DNA of 64,000 nt from Erodium maritimum (GCA_963921825.1 OY997596.1:4779001-4843000); one strand, 5' to 3'. Shown: positions 31,333 to 43,490, counted from the stretch's first letter. Made by a program: numbers and translations. Notes: generated from the letters alone by a model not told the origin.

Positions 31333-34300
31333 ATGCCGAGCAGCAGGTTCTCAGGATCGGTTTCGTCTCCGACGGTCGGTTTCTACATCGACACCGGCAA
31401 TCCATTCCTCGACCGCACCATCGACGGTTTCCTGAAGATCGGAACTGTAATTTCCATCTTTCTATCTCCTTTTTCTCATCTATTTTGTGTTCTTCTGGCG
31501 ATTTTCTCGTGACTTTTGAAATGTGTGTCTTCTCAGGTTGCTTTAGCCAGAGCCGCTGCTGAGGAAACTTTTCATATGGTTAGGAAAGGTAAAGTCACTT
31601 CTCTGTTTGGTTCCCGAGAAAATTTATTCCGGAATTTGTTGGTTTTGAGTTCGAATATGCATTTTCCATCATCGGATTTCTGTATTGTTCTTGTGAATCG
31701 GACTTAAACGTGATGATCATTTAAGGAACAATTCGAGATCGTTATAGTCAGAACTCGAATTCGATCTTAACTCAAGCTTAAAATATTCGGTCTTAACTCA
31801 AGCTTAATAGTTTTTTTAGGTAAATTACAAATACTCAGCGTGTACCATAAAGTTTTTTTTAACTGAATTCTACTCTGATATTTAGTTATATAGCAAATAG
31901 CCAAGGCCGTCAATTAAAATGTTATATATATACATTTAAAAAATATTTTTTTTATTTATATATTTATTTATTAAATCAGTTCAGTTTTATTTAAAAAATT
32001 ACTTCAGTTTTATTTAAAAAATCACTGAGGACATTTTCATCATTTTAGCTGATAACTTGGGATATTTTTTTTTTGAAGATAACTTGGGATATTTGTTATA
32101 TAACTAAACATCAGAATAAGTATCAGTTAAAAAATACTTTGGGGTATGTATTAGTTAAACACTATAAATTTGGGGTAGGTATTTGTAATTTAGCCTAGTT
32201 TCTTTTCTAGCCCAACTTGAACCAGATGATTTGCTACTGATATAAAGTGTTATTTTGTTTGTGTGCAGGCAGTGTATCAAAGAACAGCCTTGAGCATTCT
32301 GTGAGTACTGTTTTTGTTTGAATTTCAATTTTTAAGTTGGTTTGCTTATCATAGGTTCATGGCATTTGTATATGGGATAATTACTGGTAGCTATTTCTTA
32401 AGAGCATCCATAGTGAGACCTCTGGTGGACGGTCCCGTATCGCTCATCGGAGGCTGGTCTCACCTCACCTCACTGAACTGAGGCAGCCCCGATGTTACGT
32501 TGTAGGTGTGCCTGGTTCATGCACACCTATAATGCATGGCTGCACTTCGGATGCTAGCTTATGCTTGCTCCGCTGATTCTTCAGATGAGAGCATGCGAAT
32601 GGGTGCCTCAACCACCATAAAGTGCCCCTAAAAGTTTTGCATGCTGTGATCGAGAAATACAAGCAGCAGTAACGTTGGTGACATGACACGCCTGTTGGAC
32701 ATTGGCTAGAGACCCGACTTCTCGGAAGTCTTGACTGCATATATTGATAGTGGAAGAACTATCCTGTAGGATAAAAGGCTAATTCGGATGAGGAGATCAT
32801 GGAGTCCCAACACTCATGCTCAAAGCTATTGCATCACACGAATTGTGGATATGAAATGCTTCTTAAGAAAAGAAAAATATGGCAGAAATACGCTAATCCT
32901 ATTTATTATTTCAAGATATTATAGTATATTTCATCTAGTTAATACTAATATAATTATAAGACATTAGAAGCTACCCTCAGAAGCTCCCCAGCGTGCATGC
33001 TTTTAGTACACATTGGAAACCGACTGCACAATAATGATTTTTAATGAAGCGGAAAAATAAACGGAAGAGCTCGAGATGGAATTTTAAAGTTTAGGATAGT
33101 TATAGGTAAAAGGCTCGTAATAGAGTATATACGTTTGCAATTATCCCTCCATATATTTAGTTATTTAATTAGTCACCTAATAATATGATATTTCCAAACT
33201 GCGAAGTACCAAATCTAGTAAACAACATTGACTTGAGGGACTTTAAATTTTAGCTTACACTGCCTGTGTTGTTTGTCAGCAATTTTCGGTGTTCGTTTAG
33301 TTTTGGACATTTCATACAATTTCTTGGATTCATTATAGAATAATGTTCAGTCGAGTCATAACGGTAGTGTGTTCTTGTCCCTTACTGTTTAGCAAGCATT
33401 GTTGGTATCATACTCCTCATTTACTAATGAGGAGCATTATTCTTTCAGTTGAAGAAGATGTGTAAAGAAGGAGCATACTGGGGTAAGTATACATAATACG
33501 GTTATTGTTTTTATTATATATCCTTTGGGTGTGAGATGACTCGATTTCCTCGGTATAAAGTTGGAACCAAATTAAGAGTTTCTTGTATTGTTTGTAACAG
33601 GAACTGTAGCCGGAGTGTATGTTGGAATGGAGTATGGAGTGGGTAGGGTTCGTGGCTCCAGGGACTGGGTATGGTTTCTGCTTGCCTTATACAGTTTTAC
33701 ATCCTGTATATGCTTAAACTTGCTTAAAGACAACATGTTCACACTATTTATTGATTCTTTCTTATCTATATATATTAGTAGTGTCACACGTACTTTTTAT
33801 TTCTCTTTATTGATTCTTTCTTATCTATATATATTAGTAGTGTCACACGTACTTTTTATTTCTCTTTCCAACTTCTGTTGGGCCTCTTGCTATCTAGCTC
33901 TTTAGCCTTTTTCTCTACTTAAAGAGTTCATTTCTTGCTTATGAATCAATCTTCAAAAAGTCTGTAAGAGTAAAAAACTGGGTGATAAACGGCTAAAAGA
34001 CCCCTACAACAATTTATGGAACTCGAACAAGAATATGTGTGAACCGTCAATTTCTTTTACTTATTACCATGTAGAAAGTTATTACAAATTAATTTCTCCA
34101 TGTAAACCTCGTGATAGAGTGGAAAATCAAGTCAAGATTCATTGTTGCAGGGGTACTTTTGTCATTTGTTACCCAAATACATGGAAGGGAAATAAATTGA
34201 AAGTTCGTATAGTTTTATGAGAAAATTTAAAAGTCAATGTAGTTACCTGAGAAATATGATAAGTTCAGCGTATTGTTGTGAGATTTCCCCATATATAAAC

Positions 34301-34609
34301 AAAGTTTTGAGCCCAAATTGTTTTGATACACCTGATCTAGTCGATCGAAAAATCTATTTATATTGCCCACGTTTTTGTGGGTTTGATCACGAATCTGCAC
34401 TAGTAGCTCTCAAAAACTACCATTTATTGTATCTCACTTGTCACTCTTCGATCGACATGTGACAGACGAACGCCATGCTCGGGGGAGCATTGACGGGGGC
34501 TTTGGTTGGTGCAGCAAGCAACGATAAAAACAAAGACAATATTGTGATCAGTGCCATCACAGGAGCTGCCATTGCAACTGCAGCAGAGTTCATCAACTAT
34601 CTAGTTTGA
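31333..34609 (+). CDS. OEP16: Outer envelope pore protein 16, chloroplastic (OEP16-1 type)
   Basis: The coding exons are 31333-31446, 31537-31588, 32269-32300, 33449-33482, 33601-33668 and 34466-34609; all introns are GT-AG and phases join without a break, giving 147 residues plus TGA. The start is the first ATG after a purine-rich leader. The protein reads MPSSRFSGSVSSP, then NPFLDRTIDGFLKIG, KKMCKEGAYWGTVAGVYVG, RVRGSRDW and ITGAAIATAAEFINYLV, closely matching OEP16, a Tim17/22/23-related channel of the chloroplast outer envelope selective for amino acids and amines. The family has four membrane helices; the single Cys falls at residue 71, as in pea OEP16. Residue 101 is Thr where I recall Lys in relatives. 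A MITE sits in intron 2 and a tandem duplication in intron 5. It looks intact. Confidence 0.95.
31819..32195. mobile_element. MITE in intron 2 of OEP16
   Basis: The left end GGTAAATTACAAATACTC is mirrored by GTATTTGTAATTTAGCC ending at 32195; inverted similarity continues through CTGATATTTAGTTATATAGCAA and its complement near 32090-32125. Flanks TAGTTTTTT (31808-31816) and TAGTTTCTT (32196-32204) match at 8 of 9, a Mutator-type target. It is AT-rich with no ORF and about 380 bp long. It does not touch the splice sites. Confidence 0.75.
32301..33448 (+). other. Intron 3 of OEP16, with a possible old insertion
   Basis: A 1.15-kb intron. From about 32400 to 32870 the composition changes to GC-balanced DNA starting TAAGAGCATCCATAGTGAG, which resembles the GAGCATC start of PIF/Harbinger MITEs after a TAA target. 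A matching right end was not found. The rest is ordinary AT-rich intron. Confidence 0.4.
33749..33867. repeat. 59-bp tandem duplication in intron 5 of OEP16
   Basis: Two copies of a 59-bp unit starting near TTGATTCTTTCTTATC and ending TTTTTATTTCTCTTT lie side by side and look identical across the unit, so the duplication is recent. The unit is pyrimidine-rich and also carries TAGTGTCACACGTAC. Confidence 0.9.
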
Positions 34610-35141
34610 AATGTTCAATGCTGCTGTTTCTTTTCGTTATTTATTTACCTATAGTTTGTCCATCATGTCAGACTCTTGTTAAGGCTACTTGAGAACCTTA
34701 TCTGCTCTTGATATTATTCAGTAATGTTTTGAAGTCCATATTTTGCATCTTTGTTGACTGATTTAAATAGGGATAATTGTAAAAAGGGCGTGGTTACACT
34801 TCACAATGTTTAACACAGATCTAGTTGCACTACTAAGAAATTTAGATTAACAAGATAGAATATGTTAATTTTTTTAGTCTTTTCTTCCCTTAGAAAGATG
34901 ACCAATTCACCTTTTCAATAAAATGAAACAAACAAATAAATAAAATAATAATTATTTATATACAGATTAAAAAATCATGCACGTGAAGCACTCTTCAACG
35001 TGGAAAATCTATGTGAAGGCCGATGATGGAAGAAGTCGAACAAGCTTGTATCCTTCCGCCGACTGGTTGCATAGATAGAGGAACTCTGGCAAGCTCGAAT
35101 CGAAGTTGAATGTGTCAACGGTAAGAGAAAGTTGAGATCAG
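34610..35141. other. OEP16 3' flank and spacer
   Basis: The 3' untranslated region probably extends to about 34770; AT-rich DNA follows. No other gene is seen; the minus-strand frame at 34975-35157 has no family features. Confidence 0.5.
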
Positions 35142-35344
35142 TGTTGAGATTAATCACATATTTAACTTCTGCATTATGTTGCTAGTTACGTAGGATCTTG
35201 TCTTGTAATCCTAATCTTTGTAGTACTTATAATTAGGAGCCTTACTTTTAGTATAAATAGCAGAGCATTCAACTGAGAAAATCACTTAGTTGTTTTGAGA
35301 TCATTGTGTGTTGAACTTAGCAAATCACAATTTCTATAATAACA
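35142..35344 (+). repeat. Probable Ty1/copia LTR remnant
   Basis: Starts TGTTGAGATTAATC, contains a TATA box (AGTATAAATAGCAG at 35250) and ends TATAACA, followed by ATTAGTGTTAAGAGCTTG, which looks like a worn primer site of the TGGTATCAGAGC (tRNA-Met) type. No second LTR or internal gene was found to the right, only about 120 bases of leader-like sequence. An old, broken copy. Confidence 0.45.
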
Positions 35345-35650
35345 ATTAGTGTTAAGAGCTTGAAAGGTGGTCAGGTCATGGTAGGTGAAGCAATCAAGAG
35401 TCAAGTGCAGATGAAAGGGTTGTCAGTCAGTTATCCGATGTTAGTTGAGAGAAACTACGGGTCTTGACATTAAGGATTGTTAGATAAGGATACTCATTAT
35501 ATCTATTTGTAATTTGTATATTACAGATTAGGTTTATCGTGTATTTGAATCATAGTCAATACTGTATATATACCTAATTTGTAAAATACAGACCATCGTA
35601 AGCGCACAACCCCAAAATTATCAACAAAAGAGGGAGATGAGAATAGAGAA
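35345..35650. other. Unassigned repeat-like spacer
   Basis: A second LTR-like start, TGTTAGATAAGGATACTC, lies near 35490 with a TATA-like TGTATATATACC at 35560. No partner end was found. Nothing coding. Confidence 0.3.
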
Positions 35651-35961
35651 CCAATGTGTCTTAAGAAGCAATTGCCATCATGTAGTAGGAATTTGGAAAG
35701 ATCTCAAGCATTGCAATACCAACCATATTTTGAACATACAAATTGTTTCGACAAGGATTCCTTTTCAAGTGAAAATCTTCACCACCATTTAACCAATAAT
35801 ATTCTATTTATGATATGCAGGTCCCTAATACCCAAACCACCATCACTTTTAGGCCTATACACCAAATTCCATCTCGCCTTGTGTGCAGCCAAAAAATAAA
35901 TAGTTACGAGAGCGTCAACGAAGGTGACAGAATCTCCACAACGAGTAACAATTCCCAACAC
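35651..35961 (-). pseudogene. LINE (L1-type) reverse transcriptase C-terminal fragment
   Basis: The minus-strand frame holds KARWNLVYRPKSDGGLGIRD and LHIINRILLVKWW, the block that follows the reverse transcriptase in plant L1-type LINEs (W-PK-GGLGI, N-ALL-KW-W). The stretch is a short piece only; no poly(A) end or target duplication was found. The right side runs into unassigned DNA before copia-1. Confidence 0.7.
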
Positions 35962-36336
35962 CTTCCCCTATTTAGTTGAGCCTCTCTAGCATATGTACAA
36001 GAGCTAAAAACCTACCACATGTATATGGTACCTCCCCGACGTTCATACAACGAAGTTCATAAGGAGGGAACATTCAACATAAAGAAGAAGAGCTAGTAGC
36101 TAACACGAATCCAATATTACTAACAATATGCAATATTTGCAACATATTTACAAGTTTCAATCAAATCACAATATTAACAATACACTATAGTAGATGAAAT
36201 TGGTAATTCCTCTTGATGGTTCTTTCCTTTCTTATTCAATATATAGAAATAGAGTTTAATGTACATCAATAATAGAATATGAAAACGAAAATACACTTAA
36301 TGCTATACAATTAATGGTATAATATAGAAATGGAAA

Positions 36337-37861
36337 TCAAATTAAATCATCATAATCATATATTCTAACACGCCCCCGCAGTCGAAACGATCGATGACAA
36401 GACGTTGAGACTGGACCGAAAATCATCAAACAGAGATGACGAAAGACCTTAGGTGAAGATGTCCGCGAACTGGTAGGAAGATGGCACATGGAGTACACGA
36501 ACCTGTCCAGAAGAACTTTCTCTCGAACAAAGTGTAAATCTAGTTCAATATGTTTAGAACGTTGGTGCTGTACAGGGTTAGCGGACATATACACAGAACT
36601 AATGTTGTCACAATATACAGTGGTAGCAGTGGATAAGGGGTATTGCAACTCGAGAAGAAGGTTGCGTAACCAACATGTTTCAGCAACAACATTAGCAACA
36701 CTACGATACTCAGCTTCAGCACTAGAACAAGAGACAACATGTTGACGTTTGGAGGACCATGAGATAAGGTTAGAACCTAGAAAGAAACAATAACCATATT
36801 CCAAACGACGAGTGTCAGGGCAACCGGCCCAGTCAGCGTCTAAGTAAGCGATGAGAGAAAAGGGAGAAGGACAAAGATGAAGACCATGAGACAAAGTGCC
36901 TTGTAGGTAACGAAGAATGCGTTTGAGAGCATGAAAGTGAGGTTCTCGTGGATCATGCATGACCAAGCAAAATTTGTTGAACAACATAGGAAATATCGGG
37001 TCGGGTGAAAGTGAGGTATTGAAGGGCACCAGCGAGGTTACGATAAAGAGAAGGATCAGAAACAGGAGGTCCAGAAGAGGAGGACATTTTGGATTTAGTG
37101 TCAACAGGAGTACGACAAGGGTTACACGAAGACATATTTGCCCGAGCGAGTATTTCACGAGCAAACTTTTCTTGGGAAATAAGAAGACCAGAAGGTGCAC
37201 GAGTGACAGAGATGCCTAGGAAATGATGGAGAGGACTGAGATCGGTCATCGTAAATTCAGAGTTGAGAAGAGATATGAGTGAGGTAAGTAATGTGGAAGA
37301 AGAAGCGGTGAGAAGAATATCGTCAACATATAGAAGAAGGAAGGCAGTGTGAGAACCACGCCAATATATGAAAAGAGAGGTGTCAGCTTTGCTACTTACA
37401 AAACCAAGAGAGGTAAGGTAGGTAGAAAATCGTTGATACCAAGCTCGTGGGGCTTGTTTGAGACCATAAAGGTCCTTCTTGAGACGACATACATGAAAAG
37501 GAGAAGAGGAGTCGACGAAGCCAGGAGGTTGTTTCATGTAGACAGTTTCAGCGAGAGAACCATGGAGAAATGCATTCTTAACATCAAGTTGGTAAATAGG
37601 CCATGATGAGGGAAGAGCAATACTAAGAATGGTTCGAATGGTGGCGGGTTTGACGATCGGGCTGAAAGTGTCATCATAGTCAAGACCAGGTTGTTGAGTG
37701 AATCCTTGAGCAACGAGTCGAGCCTTGTACCTATCAAGGGAACCATCAGAACGTAATTTATGAAGAAATATCCATTTGGAACCCACAATGTTAACATTGG
37801 GTGGACAAGGAACGAGCTCCCATATGTCGTTGGCACGTAGGGCATTGATTTCGGTGTGCAT
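36337..37861 (-). pseudogene. Copia-1 reverse transcriptase and RNase H region
   Basis: The RT shows NDIWELVPCPP, KARLVAQGFTQQPGLDY, the catalytic LLLYVDDILL near 37330, and RPDISYVVQQ. RNase H has DADWAGCPDTRR, ISWSSKRQHVVSCSSAEAEY and the trailing CDNISSVYMSANPVQHQRSK. The order matches Ty1/copia, where RNase H is last before the 3' LTR. The region belongs to a fossil copy. Confidence 0.85.
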
Positions 37862-37988
37862 CGCATGTGTCCAGTGAGAATCATAAAGAACATGAGTGTA
37901 AGAGCGAGGGATAGGCGAGGTAGTGATGATGAAACAAGGAGATCAAGAACTCGGCGTGGCCGGAAAATTCCGTCCTTTACCCTAGTGG

Positions 37989-39190
37989 TCATATGGTGAG
38001 AAGAGAAGGATGGAAGTAAGGGCTGAGGAGTAGGAGAGGAGGATCTTCGGAGGCCAACAATGTAGGATCTAACGGAGATGACGGTGGAGGCGGTGTAGGA
38101 GTCGATGGAGACGACGATGGAGAAGGAGGCAAGGATGCGAAATGAGGAAAGTGATGTAAGAGAGGAAGGTCGTCGTGAGAGGAAAGGAAATTATAAGTGT
38201 TAGACGAGGAAGAAGGAAGAGAGGAATAAGGGAAGGTGAATTCATCAAAGGTAACGTGACGAGGGATGATGGCGCGTCTGGTAGAGAGGTTAAGACATCG
38301 ATAGCCACGATGGTTAGAAGGATAACCAAGGAACACACATGGTGTAGAGCGAGGGGCTAGCTTGTGAGGAGCAGTAGAAGATAAATTGGGGTAACACAAG
38401 CAACCAAAAACACGTAGATGGGAATACGGAGAAGGAGTGTTATAGAGAACTTGGAAGAGAGATATAAATGAAAGAGTAGTTGTGGGAAGGAGGTTTAACA
38501 GATGGGCTTCCATATGTAAGGCTTCAACCCATAACGAGGGAGGGAGATTAACTTGAAAGAGAAGCGTTCGAATAATGTTGTTAGTTGTGCGAATCGTATG
38601 CTCAACCTTCCCGTTCTGTGGAGATGTATGCGGACAAGAGAAACGAAAGATAATGCCATGAGATTGAAAAAAGGAAAGAAAAAAAGTATTGTCAAATTCA
38701 CATCCATTATCACATTGAAAAGATTTGATTGGAAGATTAAATTGAGTTTGGACATAAGAAGAGAAAGAGGTAAAGATATTAAAGACATCAGATTTAGCAC
38801 GAGGAAAACCCCAAAGAAAATGGGAGAAATCATCCAAAAATAATAAATAGTAACGAAAACCACTTGTGCTTAAAATTGGGGAAGTCCATAAATCAGAATG
38901 AACGATTTGGAACATGTGAGTTGTATGAGATGTAGAAGGATGAAAAGGAAGACAAACATGTTTGCCTAGTTGACATGCATTACAAAGATGGTCAGAAATG
39001 ACCTTATTACATCCAATAAAGTTTTGAGAACATAAAAACTTAAAAATATGATCGCCAGGGTGACCTAGACGACGATGCCAAATAGTAGTGGTGTCTGCAG
39101 CGGAGAGAGCGAAGGATGATGGGGATGAAATGACGGAGGAAACTGGGTAGAGATCTCTAGTGCTTTCACATCGGAGAAGAAGAGTACCCG
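37989..39190 (-). pseudogene. Copia-1 integrase region
   Basis: The open stretch 37989-38915 has the integrase core text FQIVHSDLWTSPILSTSGFR, FQCDNGCEFDN and HTSPQNGKVEH, with the DD-E residues in their usual places, then the GKKP-like CFLGYPSNHRGYRC block. Upstream (38915-39190), after the solo LTR junction, a CxxCxxGK-type piece (CNACQLGKH) ends the gag-pre-integrase part. The solo LTR at 39191-41508 separates it from the protease. Confidence 0.8.
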
Positions 39191-41513
39191 TGATGAGCGT
39201 AAATGTGTCCTATCTAATTTGACAATTTTCCCTATATTTTTATGTTGTTTGTGCTCGTTTTTATATCTTTAGCGTTTACTAATAAGTGCGCAAAACCTCG
39301 TTCTTAGTCGGAAATTTTCAAGTATTCAAAATATATTCATGATTGGTCTTCTTTTGTAGGCCTCGAGAAAAGAAAATTATTGGTGCAAGAACGAGGCGGA
39401 TCGAAGCTAAAACGGAGTAGATATGAGCAAAATGGTGAAAAAAATCATTAAAAATGGACGAACAAACCAGAGCGCGCCACATGGCGCCCTGACTAGTCAA
39501 CGCCAGAGCAGCTCATTCCCTTCCTCTCCTTTGTGCGCGTGATGTATCCGAATATTTTTTTTTCTGTTGTCTATATATAGATGGAGGAGAGATATTTTGT
39601 GAACAACTTTTAGATCAAATTTTTTTTGGATTGAAAGATCAAAATACAAGCTTTCTCTTCTCTCTCTTGTTCTTCATTTTTCTTGAGTGTTCTTGAGAGT
39701 TCTTCATCTGAAGAGCATTTTCTACCATCTAAGACCATAATCAAGACGATTCAAGGAGCTCTCAAGCATCCATGAGCTTCCCACCATCTCCAACTTCTCC
39801 ATTTTCATGTGTTGAAGATTTGGAGAGTTGGAGATGGTGGATTTGCAAAGCTAGAGGAGATTTCTATTGAGTTTCTCAACCCAATCCCGGTTCTAATCTC
39901 TACCCTTTTCTAGTATTGTTGTAAAAATTGATTTTTTATGGTATGCTTGAGTATGATTTGAATTCCATGACCTTGGATTTCAATCTTTGGTCATGGGTGT
40001 TGTGTATATGTTGAGTTCCTTTAATTTAATGCATGGATTGATGGTTAATTTGAGTTTGGTGGTGTTTTTGGCATGGTTTGGGGTTTTGAGTTTAATTAGC
40101 ATCCACTTGCTTGTATGGGTTTTTATCGATGTTTTAGCTAAACGATGTTCAAGCATGATTTTCCTACTTTGTGTTCCATAATTTCATGATTTTAAAATCC
40201 GATTTCATGTGCTAGCTATTTCATCTCTCGGGTGTATATCAAGTTCTAGGTTAGAGTTCGTAAAAATGCAAATTTTAGCCATTTAGTGAACTTATTCAGG
40301 ATTTTTGATATTTTATGTCTTGATTTCCTATTGATGGGATAGAAATATGCTAGGATGTGTTTTCTCAATTCTCTTCTGTGTTTCAAGCCGACCGAACGAT
40401 TTGGGAATTTTCCCATGATTGTTGTGTGCGCTATGTAGATCGATGTTTGGAGCGATCCATGATTTGATCTAGTGTGAGACGAGTTTCACGTTTATAGAAT
40501 TTACTTACGCTTGAGTATTACTAGAACGAGGTTCTATTTAAATCTACTCGATTAGTGAACTCATCTTGACCGATGGTGTTTGGTTTTTGAGAAGTGAACT
40601 AGGCGTAGCTAAGTAGATTCGTTTATTGATTTAGAGTTTACTCATGCTTATGTATTACTAGAGCTTCGTTATTCATTGCTCTATTTAGTTCTCCTTGATG
40701 ATCGATTTATTCGATCGTCAGGTCGATTGAACTAGGCGTAGCTGAGTAGATTCGACATTTATTTAGAGTCTTCTCATGCTTGCGTAGTACCAGAGTATCG
40801 CGATTCGATACTCTATTTAGTTCTACCTGATTTCCGGTGTGCATCGCTATTGATGGTATTCGGGAATTAGGAAGTGAACTAGGCGTAGCTGAGTTGATTC
40901 GCCTAGTGGTGTAGCTATCTCTACTTGTAGTAATTGGTAGCGAGAGTGACATGCATTCGTTTTCATTATCTCTCATTCGAGGATTGATCGAGCTTCGCGC
41001 AAGATCATAGAACTACACCGTATTTTATTGCTTTCCGATGATTGGTGATTCGCATATCGGTCTGGGCAATGGTCTTGTGCCCTCTCCCCGTGACTAGTAT
41101 GTAGTTGATTTCATGACATAGGAACTTAAGTGTTCTAAGACCATAAGGAAAACATTATTTGATTTCACCCTCGTTAACCAAACCATGCGTTAATTGGAAT
41201 TCATATTTACTTGTACCCGTGACCGACTGTTTGTGTGAATCAAAAGTTATGTGTCTTAGTTGGTAGCGTGTAGATAGATTTTACTTTAGCCCATACTTAA
41301 AAAAATTCATTTACATTTATGCCCTTTATTTTCCCTTTTCGCGGATGTGGAAGTGACAACCCACGTCCCCAAGTTTTAGTAAAATACTAGTGATACCTCT
41401 ACTCCCTGTGGGATCGACCGTTACTTAACCGTTAAATCTATTGCTTGATGACTGTGTACTGATGCACGTAAAATGATGGTTTTGACGTATAATCATCCCC
41501 ACTCATCAACCTG
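39186..41513. mobile_element. LTR-D: solo Ty3/gypsy-type LTR inside copia-1 (body 39191-41508)
   Basis: Starts TGATGAGCGTAAATG and ends CCCACTCATCA, so the ends form a 7-bp inverted repeat TGATGAG/CTCATCA. The flanks ACCCG (39186-39190) and ACCTG (41509-41513) match at 4 of 5. The 3' end carries CCCTGTGGGATCGACC, a phrase typical of long Athila/Tat-type LTRs. A TATA-like CTATATATAGATGG lies at 39572. There is no gag-pol inside. Plus orientation. Confidence 0.75.
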
Positions 41514-43305
41514 TCTTGAGATCCTTCATAGAGAATCCAAACGGATCAAATTCAACAGAACATGAACTATCACGAGTAAATTTTCTAACAGATACAAGAT
41601 TTTTGATTATATGAGGACTAACAAGGACATGTCTAAAGGAAAAATATGGGTAGGTGTAAGAATATGAGACCGACCAATAAGAGAGACAGGCAAGGAAACA
41701 CCATTTCCAACAATAATTAAACTAAAACTATTACACGAAGTAAGAGAAGAAAGCATACCCGGAGTAGATGCGGTGTGAGACGTGGCGCCTGTATCCATGT
41801 ACCATTCCTCAAATGGCTGATTCAATGTCATGGTGGAAAATAAAGCTGAAATGTCGGTGGGCTGGTGCGAATTCATGGGCTGCTGGTATGGAAGAGGCCC
41901 ATCATGCAAATGAGGAGAAGAACCTGGAAGAACCTGGGTCTAGGAAGTGCTGGGAGGAGCTGCAGAGCCGGCTTGGATTTGTTGAGCTGCTGAGCCAAGA
42001 GGAGCTTCCGAGCCATGCGAAGATACGAAACCGTGGAAGCCGAGCGGAGCTGCGGAGCCGTGCAAAGCTGCTAAACATTGTGCCATGTGCGTGAACTGGG
42101 TCGCATGGTGTGGATAAGGGCCCAATAATGAAGGCTGTTGATAAGGACCCAAAAGTGAGGGTTGTTGAACTGAATTTGGAGATGAACGGGTCTGATTTGG
42201 GGGAGCCTGCATTTGGTGTGGCCAAGTGTGCTGAAGAGGACGCCCAGTGACCTGTTGCTGATTTTGAAAGCTGCTACCAAAGGAATTAGTATGAAAATTA
42301 TTATGAAAAGAGGGATGATATGTATCGTAGCGACCTTGTCCACGACCGTAGTTCCGTCCACGGCCATGATATTTACCCCGACCATACTGTGAGAATTGTG
42401 GTTGATGATTTGCAAAGAATAAATCAGAGGTGTCCGAGTTGATATTAGTAGAATGGTTGTGACGTTCTTCAGCAAGAAGTAGCATGGAGCAAACACTTCA
42501 TCAGAGATGAGTTGATCAACATCAACAAGAGAATCAGATAAAAGTTTTAATTGTTGACAATAAGCGGAAACAGAAAGAGTACCATTTTTCAAATTTCGAA
42601 GTTGATTTTGAAGATGAAGAGCGCGTGACATTTTGTTGTCCCGAAAAATAGCTTCAATTGAGTTCCATAAATCAAGGGCGATGACATTTGGTTTAAAAAT
42701 ATCAGTAATAAGATCTGTATGAACAGTTGAATAAATCCAAGTTATGACAAGTGCATCGAGACGGCGCCACAAAGAAGAAATCGGGTCAGGAGGAGAATCA
42801 GTGATGTGATCAATGGTATCATGACGATTACAGAGATTTTTAAACATTTCACGCCATTGTTTGTACATTTGATCTTTGATATTAAGCTTAATAGGAACAA
42901 AATTAGAAGGATTTGTAACAGAATAAGCGGGGTGATACATACTTGCAGTGGGATACGATGAAGACGGAGTCAGAGTAGAGGATACAACAGGGGAGGTAGA
43001 CATCGCAGCAACGAAGAGGAACGAAAAGACGGTAACAGAAAGATCAATACGAGATTGTGTGGTCACAGTTTTTTCAATGAGAAAATGTTGTGACTGATGG
43101 AGGCTTTGTTTGTGGGGTGTAGACGAGGGGTACGACAATATTGTGGTGAATATGTGAGAAAGGGAGTAGGTAAAGGTTGGTAGAAAAAGAAAAGAAAAAC
43201 AAATGAATTAAAGTGGCTGTGATATGGGTATGGATGAAAAGAACAGTAGTAAGGGAGAAGAGAATTACGCAGACAAGGTGTTGGGTTTATAAAGCTCTGA
43301 TACCA
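41514..43305 (-). pseudogene. Copia-1 gag and protease region
   Basis: The gag frame (43138-42071) shows NFVPIKLNIKDQMYKQWREM, ALDLWNSIEAIFRDNKMSRA and LQNQLRNLKNGTLSVSAYC, the copia gag (UBN2-type) signature, and continues into a Gly/Arg/Tyr-rich region (YGRGKYHGRGRNYGRGQG). The protease active site WYMDTGATSHTAS lies near 41800. It reads into the primer site at 43294-43305. A broken region. Confidence 0.85.
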
Positions 43306-43490
43306 TGAAATTGATAAATCCCTTTGAGGGTTCTTTCCACTCTTATTCGATATATAGACATAGATTTTAATGTACATCAATGATAGAATATGAAAACAAA
43401 AATACACTTAATGCTATACAATTATGGCTATACAATTAATGGTACAATAAATCAAATTAAATCATCATAATCATATATTATAACAGTAGA

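Larger units (their letters stand above)
36190..43490 (-). mobile_element. Copia-1: complete-ended Ty1/copia element (body 36195-43485)
   Basis: LTRs at 36195-36370 and 43306-43485 (about 176 and 180 bp) are flanked by a perfect target duplication GTAGA at 36190-36194 and 43486-43490. A primer site GCTCTGATACCA (complement of the tRNA-Met type) abuts the right LTR, so the element reads on the minus strand: gag, protease, integrase, RT, RNase H. The LTRs differ by a dozen or more substitutions and small indels by eye, so the insertion is not recent. A 2.3-kb solo gypsy LTR is nested inside. Short LTRs and domain text suggest the Ale/Retrofit lineage, tentatively. It is broken, with several breaks. 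Confidence 0.92.

Noticed and set aside
31293-31562. An 89-residue plus-strand frame over the OEP16 first exon
   Set aside because: It reads the OEP16 leader, exon 1 and intron 1 in a different frame; the spliced OEP16 model fits far better.
38069-38915. Second-frame open stretches opposite or beside the copia-1 integrase
   Set aside because: They overlap a clear integrase frame and have no family motif of their own.
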